Origin: Epichloe hybrida
Lineage: Eukaryota; Ascomycota; Sordariomycetes; Hypocreales; Clavicipitaceae
Assembly: GCA_019022495.1 (NCBI GenBank)
Contig: JAFEKR010000001.1
Span: 5,766,001-5,830,000, forward strand
Reading direction: 5' to 3'
Length of the DNA: 64,000 nt
Shown: positions 1-11,206 of the stretch, piece by piece
Layout: each line of letters opens with the position of its first letter
How positions within the stretch are numbered: the first letter of the stretch is position 1
Made by a program: the position numbers and the translations under genes
The notes under the pieces: generated by a model
The model's input: only the letters and a program-made list of their open reading frames with translations
The model's database searches: none
What the model was told of the DNA's origin: nothing

Positions 1-1155
1 ATACTGAAGCATCCGCAGAGAATATTCTTGCTTCGCGTTCTAGCACAGACCACACCATTTCCGTGAATGATTGTAAAGCGAACGGAGAATATATTGTTTC
101 AGCCCCCAAGAGGAGGGAGAGCGATGGTGCATCTGTTTTACCTCGAATCGATGCATGGGGCAGCGAGTAAAGGAGCTCAATGAAGTCAGGAGACCAACCA
201 CCTGATATAAACGAAAAATGAAAGTCGTGGCTGCATAGATATGTGCAAAAGCCATCGAGGACATCGGGGTTCAACTCCAGTTCGCCCTCTAGTGAAAAGG
301 CATCTTGGAGAGCGGGAAGGGTGTGTTGGTGATACAAAGCCCATGAGAGGATGAAATTGGGCAAGGTAACAAGTCGGAGTACACTGGGATTGTAATCGGC
401 GAGAATGAAGGAAAAGCTTTGGTGGTTGGAGTTCGATGCAGTCTTCGCCATGGTCCACTGGAACATGGCCAGCGACGGCAAGGCTGTTCCACAACCCAGC
501 TTGAAAATCACGTAGTTAGTCAAAAATACATCCATCTCAAGAGAGCAGAGCGCTGATCGTTGCCATTAACTGCACGCCGTGCAAGAGGATGCGCTGCGCG
601 CCGCAGTCAATCGCCGTGGTCATTGAGCCTTCGGCCTTCGGGTATCGAATACTCGACATCTTTCCCTCGACGTACCTCAATGATGCGGGCAGACTTGTTC
701 TGCCACGAATTTGGATGGCTCTCCGCGGACAGGACCTTGACCAGATCGACACTACTCTCCCAGCTCTTGAAACCACCTTCGTAAACACCAGTTTTGACAT
801 CGTGATCACCCAGTTCCCCATCTAGACACCCTTCCTCATTTTCTGCCTCTGCCATCAGCTGCACCCTGACGTCCCAAAGTTCGCGACGGGGAAGCTTCAA
901 TGTCTGTCCATCGTCGAGGCATACATCCAAGATGCTGTACGCGATCTTGGATGGCATGCTAGAAAGCATCGAGTCCAGGCCATGTTGCACCGGTGGAAGC
1001 TGCGGCTTTCCCGGGATAGGAAATGCGCTGGCTTCAGATGTTCTATGCCCAAAAGTTTGTGGTTGAAGCTGCTTCTCTTGAGGGCCAGACGAGACCTGAA
1101 GTCCTGGGTCGATGTCTATGTCGTCCCCAGAGAAACTGAAAGAGAACGGCATCAT
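1..1155 (-). CDS. HPM1: Protein-histidine N-methyltransferase HPM1/METTL18 (partial, C-terminus off window)
   Basis: Class I SAM-dependent methyltransferase. In yeast the family methylates a histidine of ribosomal protein Rpl3. Exons on the minus strand are 1155-676 and 499-1 (open at the window edge); the intron is 500-675 with a GTACGT donor and a TTTCAAG acceptor. Exon 1 opens with MMPFSFSFSGDD, the typical F/S-rich family start, and carries YEGGFKSWESSVDLV just before the SAM fold. Splicing is in phase and joins IIE to LGCGTALPS, rebuilding SAM motif I. Exon 2 continues with ILADYNPSVLRL and LGAETIYSP, the latter a family hallmark. About 326 residues are visible and only a short tail should be missing. 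The gene is divergent from ACN9, with 296 bp between the start codons. Identity is inferred from motifs. Confidence 0.9.
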
Positions 1156-1451
1156 GTAAAATAACCCAGAGAGTTTCCCACCACAGCCTGTCTTTCAGCC
1201 ACGCCTCAAATGTTACACGCAATGGGGTCGATTCGACTACTTCATGCTCAAGTTGATTCAAGTGGGATGAAGTTTGTGCATGTGGCAGTCGCATGTGGGG
1301 CCGACTCCCATCTTGGTGTGTCTCGGACAACCTTTTCATCAGCAAAGCCAGTCCCAAAAGACTCAGCGCAGACTGATCTCCACGCTCCACAGCCTGTGAC
1401 CATCATCTAGCTAGCACCTCAGACTGCAGACGTGGTGCCTGTGTTGTCATT
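1156..1451. promoter_or_regulatory. Divergent promoter region between HPM1 and ACN9
   Basis: These 296 bp separate two start codons pointing away from each other, so both core promoters should lie here. No clear TATA box is visible. Small open frames on either strand resemble no family. Confidence 0.5.
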
Positions 1452-1983
1452 ATGCGCCCTTCATTCTCCATGTTGGCTGCCGCAGCGGCGGAAAATGGCT
1501 TGCGACAGACCAACATGGCTCTGCTCCCGCCAATCCCCTTGTACAGACGACTGCTGCGAGCTCATAGAAAGCACCTGCCTTTCGAGATGCGCGTATTGGG
1601 TGACGAATATATCAAGGCCGAGTTCAGGCTCCATCGGAAGGTGGAAAACCGAGCCCATTTGGTACGTGAATGGAGGCCGTCTGCTGTCCGTGGCATTGTC
1701 CCATGGAGGCCAATCCTTATGATGCCAGGTGCTAACTCCCTCTCGTATTTTTTGCCACCAGATTGGATTTCTCAGTGAATGGCAACTGTATGCGCAGAAA
1801 ATCGAGGGTGATTCTTGGGTTGGCGAGAAGATCGATGAGGTAAAGCTTCAAAGGATGAGTGGTAAGTTTGTCAATTTGGAAAGTTGAATGAGTATCACTG
1901 ACGATCACTCCATAGATGAGCAGATTCACCAGCTTTATGACTTATTGCAGGCGATACAAAGCCGCAGCAAGGATGGCTCGTAA
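1452..1983 (+). CDS. ACN9: Succinate dehydrogenase assembly factor 3 (SDHAF3/ACN9), LYR-motif protein
   Basis: A mitochondrial matrix chaperone that helps mature the iron-sulfur subunit of succinate dehydrogenase. Exons are 1452-1661, 1762-1861 and 1916-1983 (210+100+68 nt), giving 125 residues and ending in TAA. Introns have GTACGT/CCAG and GTAAGT/ATAG borders, phases 0 and 1. The LYR motif is in PLYRRLLRAHR at about residues 29-39. It is followed by MRVLGDEYIKAEFRLHRKVEN, and after the first splice by IGFLSEWQLYAQKIEG, all typical of the ACN9 family. The N-terminus is short and Ala-rich, fitting a mitochondrial presequence. Length matches the family. The gene converges on DHR2 with 148 bp between stop codons. 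Confidence 0.92.
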
Positions 1984-2131
1984 GATGTATAACGCGATTT
2001 CATCATCATTTTCTTTTGGTACCGCAAACTTTTTAAAATAGAGTTTCATAAGTCAGGCGAGATCTAATCCTAGGCATGGACAACATTCCTCTCTGCACAT
2101 GTATACTTGCTGGAGGTTGACGAAGCTCGGA

Positions 2132-4453
2132 TCATCTGATCTCCAATGCCTCGGCAATCCATGCAGCCTGAATGGCACTCACCTTTTTAGCGTAGCTTTT
2201 GTTAGTGAACACATGATCTAAGAACATTATTGCCTCTTTCTTCTGTCCATGGAGAACGCTTGCTGGATGGATGGCAACCACATGTTTGCCGTGATCTGTC
2301 ACATAACTTCCATCAGGAGCTAGCATCGCCGTCTTGTAGGCATATCCCCGTAAAAAACATCGTAGGACAGTTTCAGCCCTTTCTGGAGCTAGTGGAGTGA
2401 ATGGCTGAGGGTCTGCCTCTGGTGCATTCCTCAATATCTTTTCTTTCAAGCATATGCCACGTAGTTGTCTTCTAATATTCAAAGCTTGTTTTATGTTTCT
2501 GATATTGATCTTCTTTCTTTTGCACCACTGCATTCTGTCGGAGTTCTCGGCCGTGTATTGTTGTATAGTCGTTGAGTACGTGATCAAGTCGCCTTCTCGC
2601 CGTTGCAGTTCCTTACGAGAAAGCTCCAGCTCCTCTTGCCCTTCCTCTGACTGCACCTGGAGAAATATGTCTTCTCCACTGGTAATGCACGAGATAATAT
2701 CGATCGCCTCGATGACACAGTCAAAATCTGGCTTCTCGGCTGCCAGCAAAACTGCGCCGAGGGGCGCAGGAACCGGCAAACGTGCCATTTTCTCCCCGGC
2801 TGAGGTGATATAGCCATCGTCATCCAATGCTCCTAGGTAATGCAACTGGATCAAAGCCTGTTCAATGGCTTCCGTGTCAGGAGTATCAATCAATGGAAAA
2901 GCAAGCACATCTCGAATTCCGCGGGCTTTCATGGTCAAAACAGCGCCAAGGACGTCATTGCGCAAAATTTCAGGGAGATCAGACTCTGACAATGCTTCAA
3001 ATGCAGCTTCGGTATACAGTCTGAAACACTTTCCCGGAACTTCACGTCCAGCTCTACCCGCGCGCTGAATAGCCGAAGATTTGGAAATTGGTTTGGCCAG
3101 CAAGGATTCCATGCCGAGACGTGGTCTGTACTGTTTGATCTTTGCCTTGCCACAGTCAACCACATATCGAACACCTGGCACAGTAACTGACGTCTCGGCG
3201 ATGTTCGTTGCTAGAACAACTTTTCTGGTGAATCTCGCCGAAACGGGCTGAAAAGCCTCTTGTTGGCCATCGAGAGATAACTGGCCATACAATGGCAAGA
3301 CTTTGATTCTTGGCATGTTTGATGCCAAGGTAGTTGCATATTCGTCGATAAGCTTTTGTGCAGCCTCTATTTCTTCCTGACCAGTCAAGAAAGCTAGAAT
3401 GTCACCCGGCAGAGGCTCCTCCATGTGAATCTTGAGTATCTTCTTTACAAGCGCATCCTGAATATCGGCGACAGGCCGAGCTTCGTGGATGACTTCTACA
3501 GGGAACTGACGGCCTTCGATGTGAAGCACTTGAACGATGTCAGTCTTGGATACAGTCGATGACGCATCATTGAAGAACGATTTGAAAATTTCAACATTTG
3601 CTGTAGCACTCATGATGATGACTCTGAGAGGTATTCCGCCTCGCATCTCTGTTCCCGCGTTAATGATTTGTTTGAGGAAGCCGACGAGAAGGTCAACATC
3701 GAGACTTCTCTCGTGAATCTCGTCAATAACAATGGCGCTGTATTGCCGCAGGTATGGGTCTCTCAGAAGTTCTTGAAGTAGTGTTCCCTCTGTAAGAAAT
3801 TTGATTTTGGCCCCTTTCGGAACTCTATGATCAAATCGCACAGAGTAACCAACAAGTCCGCGTCCGTCCGGACCAACTTTGCCCAAAGGGGTTCCAGCTT
3901 CATGGGACACTCTGTGTGCTAAAGTGGTGGCAGCAACTCTTCTAGGTTGAGTAATGCCAATAGTACCGCCAACAAAAATTTCATCTCGAGATCCATGGGC
4001 ATGGGTTTTCCGCCGATTGCACCATGACTCCTTATAGAGAAATTGTGGGACTTGAGTACTTTTTCCTGAACCGGTCTCACCAACTATTATGATGACTTGA
4101 TTTTCGGAGCCTCGAAGAGCCCTTTGAATTTCTGAACGATACTGCCATATCGGGAGCTTTTTGCGGTTCTGAAGGAGTGTTGTGTCTTCGGTTCCTTTCG
4201 GACATCCTTTCTCTGCCGGAAGAGATTGGTCAAATTGTTCCGGAATCAATTTGACTTTCGATATATTTTTATCAGCCAAATTTCTTGGTCCTTCCAACTG
4301 TTGGCCATCTTGGGGTCTTGCGGCTGAACGCTCCCTCTTCACTGGTGGTGCTAGGTACGCATCAAGTGAGATGACTTTGCTTCCGAGTGTGATTGTGTTG
4401 GACGCTTTTTTACGCTGGTTGGCAGCTTTTTTTGAAGAACTTCTAGAATGCAT
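2132..4453 (-). CDS. DHR2: DEAH/DEIH-box RNA helicase, DHR2-like (18S rRNA processing)
   Basis: Intronless, 773 residues. ATP-dependent RNA helicase of the DEAH/RHA group; the basic N-terminus with VISLDAYL fits fungal DHR2, a nucleolar factor in small-subunit pre-rRNA processing. Motifs in order: I GETGSGKST (125-133), Ia TQPRRVAA (168-175), II DEIHERS (244-250), III SATA (282-285), IV FLTGQEEIE (355-363), V TNIAETSVTV (416-425), VI QRAGRAGR (463-470). Winged-helix/ratchet and OB-fold regions follow (RPVPAPLGAVLLAA-type and LHGQKKEAIMFLDHV). Motif II reads DEIH rather than DEAH, a variant known in this superfamily. The superfamily call is secure. The choice of DHR2 over other small DEAH helicases (DHX33/DHX40-like) rests on size and the N-terminal motif. 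Confidence 0.82.
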   Translation of the reverse strand: MHSRSSSKKAANQRKKASNTITLGSKVISLDAYLAPPVKRERSAARPQDGQQLEGPRNLADKNISKVKLIPEQFDQSLPAEKGCPKGTEDTTLLQNRKKLPIWQYRSEIQRALRGSENQVIIIVGETGSGKSTQVPQFLYKESWCNRRKTHAHGSRDEIFVGGTIGITQPRRVAATTLAHRVSHEAGTPLGKVGPDGRGLVGYSVRFDHRVPKGAKIKFLTEGTLLQELLRDPYLRQYSAIVIDEIHERSLDVDLLVGFLKQIINAGTEMRGGIPLRVIIMSATANVEIFKSFFNDASSTVSKTDIVQVLHIEGRQFPVEVIHEARPVADIQDALVKKILKIHMEEPLPGDILAFLTGQEEIEAAQKLIDEYATTLASNMPRIKVLPLYGQLSLDGQQEAFQPVSARFTRKVVLATNIAETSVTVPGVRYVVDCGKAKIKQYRPRLGMESLLAKPISKSSAIQRAGRAGREVPGKCFRLYTEAAFEALSESDLPEILRNDVLGAVLTMKARGIRDVLAFPLIDTPDTEAIEQALIQLHYLGALDDDGYITSAGEKMARLPVPAPLGAVLLAAEKPDFDCVIEAIDIISCITSGEDIFLQVQSEEGQEELELSRKELQRREGDLITYSTTIQQYTAENSDRMQWCKRKKINIRNIKQALNIRRQLRGICLKEKILRNAPEADPQPFTPLAPERAETVLRCFLRGYAYKTAMLAPDGSYVTDHGKHVVAIHPASVLHGQKKEAIMFLDHVFTNKSYAKKVSAIQAAWIAEALEIR

Positions 4454-4989
4454 TTCGAGCCGCAGTCAAGTTGTACAGAACACTCGGTTTTGTGTTTGCA
4501 GTCGGAACGTTGAAGATTCGAAGTCATATTCTGAGTTCAGGTTTGTAGAGGAACTCAGGTGCAAGGTTTTCAGTACTGTGCCCAGGGAAATTAAGTGGGA
4601 CCAGGTGCACCCGTGCTTCGACTGACAAGTGCATGTGGTCGCGAATGGTCGGCAGGACCAGTCTTGTCAAAGGCCCGCTACAAATGACTTTCAGACTCAC
4701 TGCTCTTTCGCCTACGTAGTTGCTTGTCATTAGCTTCGCGGGGACATTTATTTATGTTTCTTTCAAAAGAAGAAATATTGAAAAAGGAGAAGTTCTCTCT
4801 CTACTATGCATGATGTTATTGGGGGTTTGAGCTTCACTATCAGTCGCACATCTTCCGAATTGGACTTCACTCAAATACCCGAATTTTACGGCTATCGCTA
4901 GTCAATTAAACGACCCTATTGTTGTCTTCCGTTGCAGTCGAGACCTCGACAAGCCCCCGAGTTTAGCGCACTTGGCTTGCTCGAGCATT
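4454..4989. other. Intergenic: DHR2 5' region and SEC9 3' UTR
   Basis: This stretch of 536 bp holds the upstream region of DHR2 (transcribed leftward from 4453) and the 3' flank of SEC9 (ending at 4990). Short frames in it belong to no recognisable family. I see no RNA gene or repeat. Confidence 0.6.
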
Positions 4990-6346
4990 CTATTTGATAC
5001 GGGCCAAACGTTCACGGTTCATTCTTGTGGCGTCGTCTACAGCATCGCTCTGTATAAAGGGTCAGCTTGGCTCGGTAGTTTTTTTTTTAGTTTTTTTTTG
5101 GCGCGAGGGGGGGGGGAGGGGAGCAGTGTGTTGAGTTTACCTTGCCCATAATCCTGTCAATCTGTTTGTTTTGGGAGTCAACTTCCTTGCCAATGGCCTT
5201 ACCGACCATGTTCATCATGGAAACCTGACCCTCGAGCTCTGTCAGTCCATCATCAATCTGGTCCTCCAACTCATCTGCTCCTTCCTCATCGTCCAAGTTA
5301 AACTTGCCGTAATCCTTTTTACGCTGTGCGCGAGGACGACCGGCGGCATTGATATTCTGGAATGTGGACTCCATCCGTTGATTCGCAGAGTAGCCCTCGC
5401 GACGAGTTTCCTCTCTCTGCTCTCTTTCGGCTCTATGCCTGCTCATAACCTCATCGTCCGCCTTCTGCTGTCGCTGCTTAGATGTAAAGGGATTATTGAC
5501 ATGAACGGCGAACATGCTACGGTTGAGAGTTTTTAATTCTGCTGCCCGATCCTGTGCAACCTTGTTTTGATTCGCGGCGAGATCGAGATTCTTCTCGGTA
5601 TTGTGTAAGCGTTCACCTTGGGCGCCGAGACGAGCAAGCGTCGCTTGGCCTACTTCGTTCGCCTGTCTTGCCATCTGAACTGAGCGTGACACTGAAGAGG
5701 AGCTTTCTTGTTGAATTTGCCGCTTCTGAGCAAGTACACCTTGGTACTCAGCTTCCTCTTGCTCTTCTGCTGTCAGCTCGCGTCGCTCACCGTACCCGCC
5801 GTACGATTCGTTCTCTGAACCGGGCTGTCCATAAGATGCCACTGATGGTGGCACCTGTTGTCTTTCTGCTTGGCGCTCCTGCGCACCTGAGAAAAGAACA
5901 TCACGGTTCTCGTCGGGTTCATTATTAGTACGACCGAACCCACCGTAACCACCAGGGCCGCGGACACTGCCTGCCGGGCTATTATATCGGTCGGAGCCAT
6001 ATCCGCCCCCGGAACCATATCGATCAGAGCCATATCCCGTTGGGGCAGAATCGCCATAACTACTACCAGGTGCTTGGTTTTGGCTGCCGGAGCCGTGTCC
6101 GCCAGCGGGACCACCTTGACTATTTAAGGAGACTTCTTGTCGCTTGTCGGCTCCTAGCCCAGCACGAGCTTGTTGATACGGAGTGATGTTTGCATATTTG
6201 GCGCTGTCGGCGTATGGATCGATGGCGCCTTGTTGGGCATAGGGGTTGTCTGATTGCGTCTGGGAATGCTTCTTGCGGCCAAAGAGTGCGTTGCGATTAG
6301 CATCATCGCCGTCATCACCTTTCCTTCCAAAACCAAACTTCTTCAT
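4990..6346 (-). CDS. SEC9: Sec9-type t-SNARE (SNAP-25 family), two Q-SNARE helices
   Basis: Plasma-membrane Qbc-SNARE for fusion of exocytic vesicles with the cell surface, partner of Sso-type syntaxins and Snc synaptobrevins. Exons are 6346-5141 (402 codons) and 5049-4990 (19 residues plus TAG). The intron is 5050-5140 with GTAAAC donor and ACAG acceptor. The order is: basic MKKFGFGRKG start, Gly/Tyr/Ser-rich disordered region (about 30-190), first SNARE helix (about 195-265) with LGAQGERL at its centre, an NPF tripeptide in VNNPFTSKQ, and second SNARE helix (about 350-421). Without splicing the frame reads into a Pro-rich artefact after IMGK. Splicing adds SDAVDDATRMNRERLARIK, the conserved end of the second helix. 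The intron carries long homopolymer tracts (T9, T9 and a G-rich run on the plus strand). Confidence 0.9.
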
Positions 6347-7407
6347 GACAGGCAGTATGCGTTGGTGATTATCAAATCGTCAGACGGTCAGGTAACTTTG
6401 TAATTTCACGGCGAAATGAAAATAAAATGAACCGCAGGCGAGCAGTGGAAATGCGGAGGGGATCAGGGAGTCAGGTAGTAAGTAGCAAGGTAGCCAGCCT
6501 AGGCTACGCACAAATCTGGCGTCTACATAATGACCCGCTGGGGTAAGAACCCAGGTGGCATCGTCTGGGCGCATTGATCTCTGTCGCAAGGGATATAGGG
6601 GATAATCCACGCACAAATTAGTGGCCAGTCGGCTGCGCCTCTTTTATCGTGCAACAATCTCGTCTCCACAGAAGACTTGATGGCAAGGCAGAAACGTCAG
6701 GTGGTGTGGCGGAGGTCGGCCGTGGGCCGTGGCTCTGAATGTTCCAGGTTTACTCCGTAATACGAGTTAATAAGGTCTCCAACAAAGTGGTCTGTGTAAG
6801 GCGCTGTACGCGGACCTGCGTGGCCCACAGCCTACAGGACAAGACAGGGTGCGACAGGCCTCTTTTAAGCAAGTGTAAGGTGTAATGTTAGCAGCGGCTA
6901 ACATTGACGGATCTTTTGGCTTTAAGTGATCTTCGATAAGTGGCTCGACGAAAGGGGTATCTAGAAACGTTTTCCATGCTTCAGAAGCGCACGTAGAGTC
7001 AAGGGACCAGAAACAAGCTCGGATTACTTGGCTCCAGACCATTCATCGAATAGATTATTAATGGGATGCTACAGGATCCTCGGCACAGAATCTTGTTCGA
7101 CTCCGGCTCTCGCAGTCTCCTGCTGCTCGTCAGTCCAGACCAGGGACGTGTGCAAAGTTTCTTGTAGTTCTAAATACGCCAATGAGGGTGTCTATTTGGG
7201 AGCTTTGCTCGTCTTTCGGTTATGACCCGCGAACAATATCAGGCGAGCCGAATTTCACGTCAGCGATTGTAATGACAGGCCGATGATCTGTAGAGCGTAT
7301 TGTCGCGTAATCGAGTACAAAGAAGGACACTTGCAAACTGTTTGAATCCTCATAAGCTGAGTGACAGCCCATCGTATCGACTTTTCCAAGCCGAGAATAT
7401 TACGCAA
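6347..7407. other. Intergenic: SEC9 upstream region and velB 3' flank
   Basis: This 1.06-kb gap between SEC9 (start 6346) and velB (stop 7408) holds one copy of a dispersed hairpin-ended repeat near 6780-6920. A 91-codon frame at 6767-7042 on the minus strand runs through that repeat and is not credible as a gene. Nothing else is recognised. Confidence 0.55.
6872..6920 (+). repeat. Dispersed repeat end with hairpin, copy 1
   Basis: This core reads TGTAAGGTGTAATG, then the perfect inverted repeat AATGTTAGC/GCTAACATT around a 4-nt loop, then GACGGATCTTTTGG. The same core recurs at 17670-17716 and inverted at 18172-18217. Upstream similarity to the second copy (GGCGCTGT and GTGGCC...CCTACAGG blocks) reaches back to about 6780, so the mobile unit is probably at least 140 bp. 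Type unknown; no target duplication found. Confidence 0.6.
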
Positions 7408-9172
7408 CTAATCTCCGTAGTCGTCATCGTCGCCTCCTTTAACATTTGAATCTTTACGAATCGGTATCTTGATTCCCTGGGTAGCAAATGTTTTACTGAG
7501 TGGCGTGCTCTCGCACACGCCAGGAAACTTTTTGGCCGAATAAACATTGAAAATTTTACTGAAGCAGCACGCCAAAATCGGTGCCCTATTTTTGTTGATC
7601 TTGGGTGCTCCTGCATCGCGAGGCGCACCATCTGGCGGCCCGACATTTACGAAAGAATATCTCAAACTATGATATTCTGATTAAAACATGGCCTAAATGT
7701 ATCATGCAAACAAGTGTAACATACCGAAAAGGGCCCTCTGTTCGTACGCTCAGATCTTGAAGGACGAACCATATTCCGATGCGATCTTCCGTATCACTCA
7801 ATCGGAAAGCACTAGCAGCTAGACTGCCAATCAAATTCCGGGTGAACATGCCCTGGGGTTGCCCACCGACCATAGCCATTCGAGCCAGAGAGTTGTGATC
7901 TTGAACATAGCCTGTTGCGTTGGAGGAACCGTTTCTGTTGTATGGAGAGGAGCTCGTTTGTGAAGATAGAGGGGTGACTCCGCCATCCGAACGATATGAT
8001 TGATGCTGAGGAAAAAATTGCTGTGGTGGCCCATAAGAGCCATTCGGAGGATAAACAGGGGCTATGGAATCAAGTTTCAGCCGAGCTCACTTGATCTGTT
8101 CACTCAGAAGCTCGAGAAAGACGCTGATTCTTACCTTGGCCATAGCTTGATTGGATTTGATAGTCCTGCACATAAGTGACCCCTTGAGGCTGATTATATG
8201 CTACTTCTCGATTAGATGGGAGAACGTGTTGCGTATACGGGACCATTCCAGCATCGCCGCCGTTCAAGGTCGTATACGAGTACGGGGTCGTTGAAGAAAT
8301 GGATGGGCTACCCGTAGAGGAGCGAACGAGATTTACTTCTTTGGTACCATCTTCATTCCAAAGATCGACATTCAGCACAAACATTGAATGATCGATATCA
8401 CTGACAACGCATTAGCGAAATGGGGGATGGGGGATGGAAAGGAAGTTGTCTAGGAGTGCTCGTACTTGCAATCAATTTCCTTGCCTGTAGCAATGTCTGT
8501 GATGATCAACCGGACACACGGTGGGGGTGTGATAGGTCGGCGATCCTGATATGTGTTAGAGAACCCAACGTGACGCAGCTGTATTTCACATACATACTTT
8601 GTCCCCAAATCCACACATGCGTGCTCTTTTAGGCTGTTGAACAACATCAAGCCTCGTTCTTGTCAGTCCCAGTCAAGACGCATGGTTCTGGAAAGGCGTG
8701 AATTAACTCACTGATACTTGCGACCAGTACCTTCGTCAATCTTTGAGAATGGGGACAGCATTTGCGTTTGACCACCGCTGGGTTTTCCCGAGCATGCCAG
8801 GGCTATAGAACCTGAAGAATTTTGTTGTGCCTCTTCTTGTCTAGAATTATGAGAAGGTGGAGGTGGCATTTGTGGTGCAGGCAAATGATGCTGCAACAGG
8901 CCACGGTTTTGGGCGTGCTGAGAGAGTGAATGTGAATGTGGGGGTGTTTCATTGGATACATGGCTAGTTTGAGTTTCGTGGTGCTGCAGCAGGTGTCTTT
9001 GTTGTAGATGATGATGGGGTTGCTGCTGTGTTTGTTGATGGCTCTGGTACCCATAGGATGACTGGTCAGAAAGCTGGCGGCTTGACGAAGCCACGGAGCT
9101 CTCCTGAGGATAAGAAGCTCCTGGCAGGGGAAGCTGTTGGGACATGTCTGATGAAGGGAACGCCGAGCCCAT
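7408..9172 (-). CDS. velB: Velvet-family regulator VelB
   Basis: Nuclear velvet regulator, partner of VeA and VosA in control of development, conidiation and secondary metabolism. Exons (minus): 9172-8712, 8652-8598, 8545-8466, 8400-8135, 8061-7725, 7666-7408; 1,458 nt, 485 residues, all junctions in phase. Introns are 52-73 bp. The N-terminus is Gln/His/Ser/Pro-rich (about 1-150). The velvet domain starts with GRKYQLDVVQQP, then [19 protein letters not shown] (joined over two introns), [19 protein letters not shown] and EVNLVR. A Tyr/Ser/Pro/Gln-rich insert splits the domain, as expected for VelB and not VosA or VeA. It resumes at [53 protein letters not shown] and [19 protein letters not shown]. 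The acidic end is GGDDDDYGD. Confidence 0.93.
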
Positions 9173-10673
9173 GATCTTTGGCGTGGCTGACAGCCAACGT
9201 TTCTAACGCGTGACTGCTCTGTATGTATGGAGTAGGCAAAGGGTGCCTGATGGACGTGAACTGCAGATAAAGTCTGGTTTGATAGTCTTAGTATCTAAGT
9301 CTCGGATAACAGTCAACCGGACAATAAGGGTAGCGCAAAACCTCGTACTTCGTGCCCGCGATTTGCCGGGCTGGATCTCAATGCCCAAATGGCGGCGAAC
9401 TGCAGCTTTCGTGATCGGCTGTAGCACGCCTCAAGCTGGAACAAACCCGTTGACAGACGCTATTTGAGGGGTAGAATATATCGGAAGATTATCATTCGAA
9501 AATAGGCGAAACAGGGAGTGAAGGGGCAAATTTAAGAATCCCCGGGGAAACGGGACGAAAATGTTAGCCCGCGATTGAAACGGGCTAACCTGCTCCAAGC
9601 CAAAAAAAAAAACCTGACACTGATAATGAATGCCTGGTGCACGAGCACCTGTTGAGTGACGCCTATGCTACACTGTGGGATAATAGGGCCCTCAGACTAT
9701 GTAACGTGGATGATCGGTCGGACCGATATAAGTTTGAAGACCAACCGGACCACATACTCGTGCCATGCTCCCCTTTTTTTGGCCCGCGATTTGCTCCTAC
9801 GTATTACGGGTGGTGTGCCTAATTCAATTGCGCCATAGCAAAAGAATTCGCATTATACATAACAGCTGCGATCAGCTGCAAGTGCACTATAGCCCCTGTA
9901 TTATTTTAGAGAGCTACAAGAAAAATACGCAGGGTATATTACGCTACTAGAAAATACATAATTTTCCATATAAGGTGTGAGGGAATTTATGTACTTACTA
10001 ATCCTGCCCCTGTCTCCCTCATTTCCTTTCTAGCACCTGATTGGCTAAATCCCCCCTGTTATGTAGATCTGTAAAACAATTCAGGGGGTGTATGTATTGC
10101 TAGGTCTAGGCAAAGCCTAGATTATCCACTTGTAATGCTCTAATCCTAATGAAGGTCCTGATTGACGAAGGTTTTGTTAAACAAAGACCTTGATAAAACT
10201 CGCGATTCTTGAAGGCTTAATATTTAGTACATAAGGCTACCAAGTATTTCCTTTGGTAAAATTGTGTCAAAGTCAAAATCCGTTGCTGCGTGTTTGCGTA
10301 CTCTGCCCAAACGCGCCACGCTAATTTAGATCACACCTAAAAAAGTCATGTATGAAACCCCGTTAATAATTGATCCCAGCGTAACCAACCCTTCCTGCCC
10401 ACTCTAAGTTGTTGTCTTCGTCACGCAATCACAACTTCAAAAGCTAGGCTGCACCTGCTCGCATAAAATCATCGATTCAATCATACTAAATTCATTTAGT
10501 TTCGGCTAGGTCACCGCTGTCCTTAATACGCAAGCTCACTTTCGCTCTGTCTCTGAAGCTGTAAGGAATAAGTGTGGGAGGCAATTCAAGTTTTCCCCAA
10601 AACTATCTCAGCAGAATAGAGACCTCAGTTCAGTGTTGGGGGCTTACTTCACCTCCAATTAACAAGCGAAAGA
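9173..10673. other. Intergenic: divergent promoters of velB and the DUF3602 gene
   Basis: A 1.5-kb gap between divergent starts. The part from about 9840 to 10300 is AT-richer and contains short inverted words (CTAGGTCTAGGCAAAGCCTAG near 10100 and an AAGGT.TTTGTT/AACAAAGACCTT hairpin near 10172-10195). It may be a worn transposon or solo LTR, but I cannot match it to a family. Frames of 61-85 codons here are not convincing genes. Confidence 0.5.
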
Positions 10674-11206
10674 ATGGTGCAAAATAATGAGTCGTGTCGG
10701 CCGACAATAACCTCGCAGCTATCATCTCACGGTCGCGGCGGCGCTGGCAACATGGCTAATGCCTCTCAATCGCCAAAGCTCAACCCATCAGACCTTGAGA
10801 CCCCAGTGCTGAAGAAGCCTGTGGTCACTACCGGCCGAGGTGGCACTGGGAACATGGCCAAGAATGATGATCCCCAGGAAACTCGCTTGCGGCAGGATGT
10901 TGAAGCGTAAGTACTAGCGTTGACCTCTGCGACAAGTCAACAGGACAATTCAGGACACGAACTCACACAATTCGCCCTTTGCTTAGTATTCCAAGACGTT
11001 ACAGCTCTGGCGCTCAACATACCGGCCGTGGCGGCGCAGGGAACGTTTTCCGAGAAAACGAGGAGTTGACTGAACTCACCCATAAGTCCAGCAAAGAACA
11101 AGCGGTCTTTGATGATACAACCGGTGGAGGAAACGCTACTGCAAGTACAGACCCAGACGCGAAAACCCAAAAACGCAAGAACTGGCTCTTTGGGAAAAGA
11201 GATTGA
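10674..11206 (+). CDS. Small GRGG-repeat protein, DUF3602/PAR32 family
   Basis: Exons 10674-10906 and 10987-11206 (233+220 nt), 150 residues. The intron is 10907-10986 with GTAAGT donor and TTAG acceptor; it joins VEA to IPRRYSSG in phase. Three copies of the family signature are visible: HGRGGAGNMA (about 20-29), TGRGGTGNMA (about 53-62) and TGRGGAGNVF (about 91-100). The rest is hydrophilic and probably disordered, ending in a basic KRKNWLFGKRD. There is no signal peptide or membrane segment. In yeast, PAR32 is a phosphoprotein linked to TORC1 and ammonium transport. Function here is unproven; only family membership is inferred from the repeats. Confidence 0.8.

Noticed and set aside
6767..7042. 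91-codon minus-strand frame sharing PKDPSMLAAAN with a frame at 17510-17737
   Set aside because: The shared peptide is just the translation of the dispersed hairpin repeat. The rest differs and there is no other coding sign.
10080..10200. Solo LTR or tRNA-like structure in the velB/DUF3602 gap
   Set aside because: Inverted words are present, but no flanking duplication, second LTR or tRNA arms could be shown.
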